Positions 63,502 through 64,000 of a stretch of 64,000 nt of DNA are shown piece by piece. Location of the stretch: contig CAVSME010000003.1 in assembly GCA_963728985.1 (NCBI GenBank), positions 372,001 through 436,000 of the forward strand. Direction: 5' to 3'. The stretch comes from DASXAI01 sp963728985. GTDB taxonomy: Bacteria > Actinomycetota > Acidimicrobiia > Acidimicrobiales > Ilumatobacteraceae. Within the stretch, counting starts at the first letter, position 1. Each line of letters begins with the position of its first letter. The translations under genes were made by a program, and so were the position numbers. The notes beneath the pieces were generated by a model, which saw only the letters and a list, made by a program, of their open reading frames with translations, was not told where the DNA came from and ran no database searches.

Positions 63502-64000
63502 TCAGCCTGAGCTCGGCGGGGGCGCCGGCGGTGCTGTCGTCGGGTCGGGCTGGGTCGTGGTCGGCGAGGGCGGGGCGTCGAGGGCGGCCTGGGTGCCCCG
63601 GAGCACACCCCAGATCCCGCCCGGGGTGGTGCGGTAGTCGTAGAGCGACCCGCCGAGGGCGCCGCTGTCGGTCAGGGCCCGCAGGAAGTCACGCACCTCG
63701 CCCTCGCTGATCACGTCGGCGATGCCCCCGACCGGGTGGACGTTCAGGTTGAGGTCGCCGACCAGCGCCCGCATCCGCCGCACGCTCTCGGTCACGTATG
63801 TGTAGCCGCTCTTGTAGGCGCCCTCGCGGAAGCTCCAGTACGCCATCGGCAGCCACACGTCGTAGTACGGCTTCAGCTGCGCCCAGGGGAAGCCCGGCCA
63901 GTACGACGGGTTGATCACCTCGGTCTGCACGGCCGGCAACACCGTCGCCCCGATCGTGGCCTTGGCCCCGAGCGCTTCCCGCAGCCGGCGCGACAGCTCG
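63502..64000 (-). CDS. C-terminal part of a putative TIM-barrel glycoside-hydrolase-like protein; N-terminus outside window
   Basis: The minus frame is open from base 64000 to the stop at 63502. It reads EVINPSYWPGFPWAQLKPYY, VWLPMAYWSFREGAY and NVHPVGGIADVISEGEVRDF, then a Pro/Thr-rich tail. The order of strand motifs resembles glycoside-hydrolase-like barrels found in secreted actinobacterial proteins. The final 30 residues (PPSPTTTQPDPTTAPPAPPP) suggest an extracytoplasmic linker without a domain after it. Start not visible. Identification is tentative. Confidence 0.55.
   Translation of the reverse strand, partial: ELSRRLREALGAKATIGATVLPAVQTEVINPSYWPGFPWAQLKPYYDVWLPMAYWSFREGAYKSGYTYVTESVRRMRALVGDLNLNVHPVGGIADVISEGEVRDFLRALTDSGALGGSLYDYRTTPGGIWGVLRGTQAALDAPPSPTTTQPDPTTAPPAPPPSSG

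Overview
The window is high-GC DNA with dense, often overlapping genes and many GTG starts. Several features point to an actinobacterium: split lycopene cyclases (CrtYc/CrtYd), an LppM-type lipoprotein, an actinobacterial-style leuA with a leucine leader peptide, and an IclR-type regulator divergent from leuCD. The class Acidimicrobiia is a plausible guess but cannot be proven here. No tRNA, rRNA, CRISPR array, transposase or phage gene was recognised.

Layout. 1-4311 (minus): NAD-dependent glutamate dehydrogenase, cut by the left edge. 4468-10978 (plus): sugar-phosphate operon gnd-zwf-pgi-rpiA followed by a membrane-anchored cyclase-fold protein. 11040-17993: carotenoid cluster with a B12-binding (CarH/LitR-like) regulator, a glycosyltransferase, an acyltransferase, crtZ, crtYd, crtYc, crtE, crtI and crtB. 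A shared near-palindrome, TTAGTGYTAA, lies at both divergent promoters. 18093-20502: two divergent beta-propeller lipoproteins. 20542-29785: small enzymes, a TPR protein co-transcribed with a two-component system, and a divergent MacB/FtsX-type ABC exporter. 29868-45151: accessory catabolic genes (predicted fluoroacetate dehalogenase, phytanoyl-CoA-type dioxygenase, two class III CoA-transferases, a Clp N-domain protein, nitrobindin-like, PAC2, esterase, amidohydrolase, VOC, GNAT, nitronate monooxygenase-like). 45276-49681: a collapsed hydrolase pseudogene, a MocR regulator, an acyl-CoA dehydrogenase and LppM. 50313-63455: branched-chain amino-acid and serine block (leuB-ilvE-cimA, IclR/leuC-leuD-methyltransferase, leuA, serA) with greA between. 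The right edge cuts a proline-tailed protein.

How the parts work together. The amino-acid block carries two attenuator-type leaders of the same design. Each encodes a short peptide rich in the regulatory amino acid (four Leu codons before leuA; Val-Ile-Ile-Ile before leuB-ilvE-cimA). In each, a pause hairpin starts on the last G of the leader stop codon, and a U-tailed terminator follows. leuCD has in addition an inverted-repeat operator shared with the divergent IclR regulator. The carotenoid cluster appears wired to a cobalamin-dependent light sensor. The ABC exporter faces its own likely two-component system.

Quality caveat. Four genes with clear homology (crtI, the kelch lipoprotein, the ABC ATPase and the MocR regulator) are each broken once by the same kind of shift. 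Each is repaired by adding one GC/CG dinucleotide at a GC-rich run, so consensus sequence errors are the likeliest cause. A separate set of genes is truly decayed: an ECF41-type sigma factor, its divergent partner, and an alpha/beta hydrolase.
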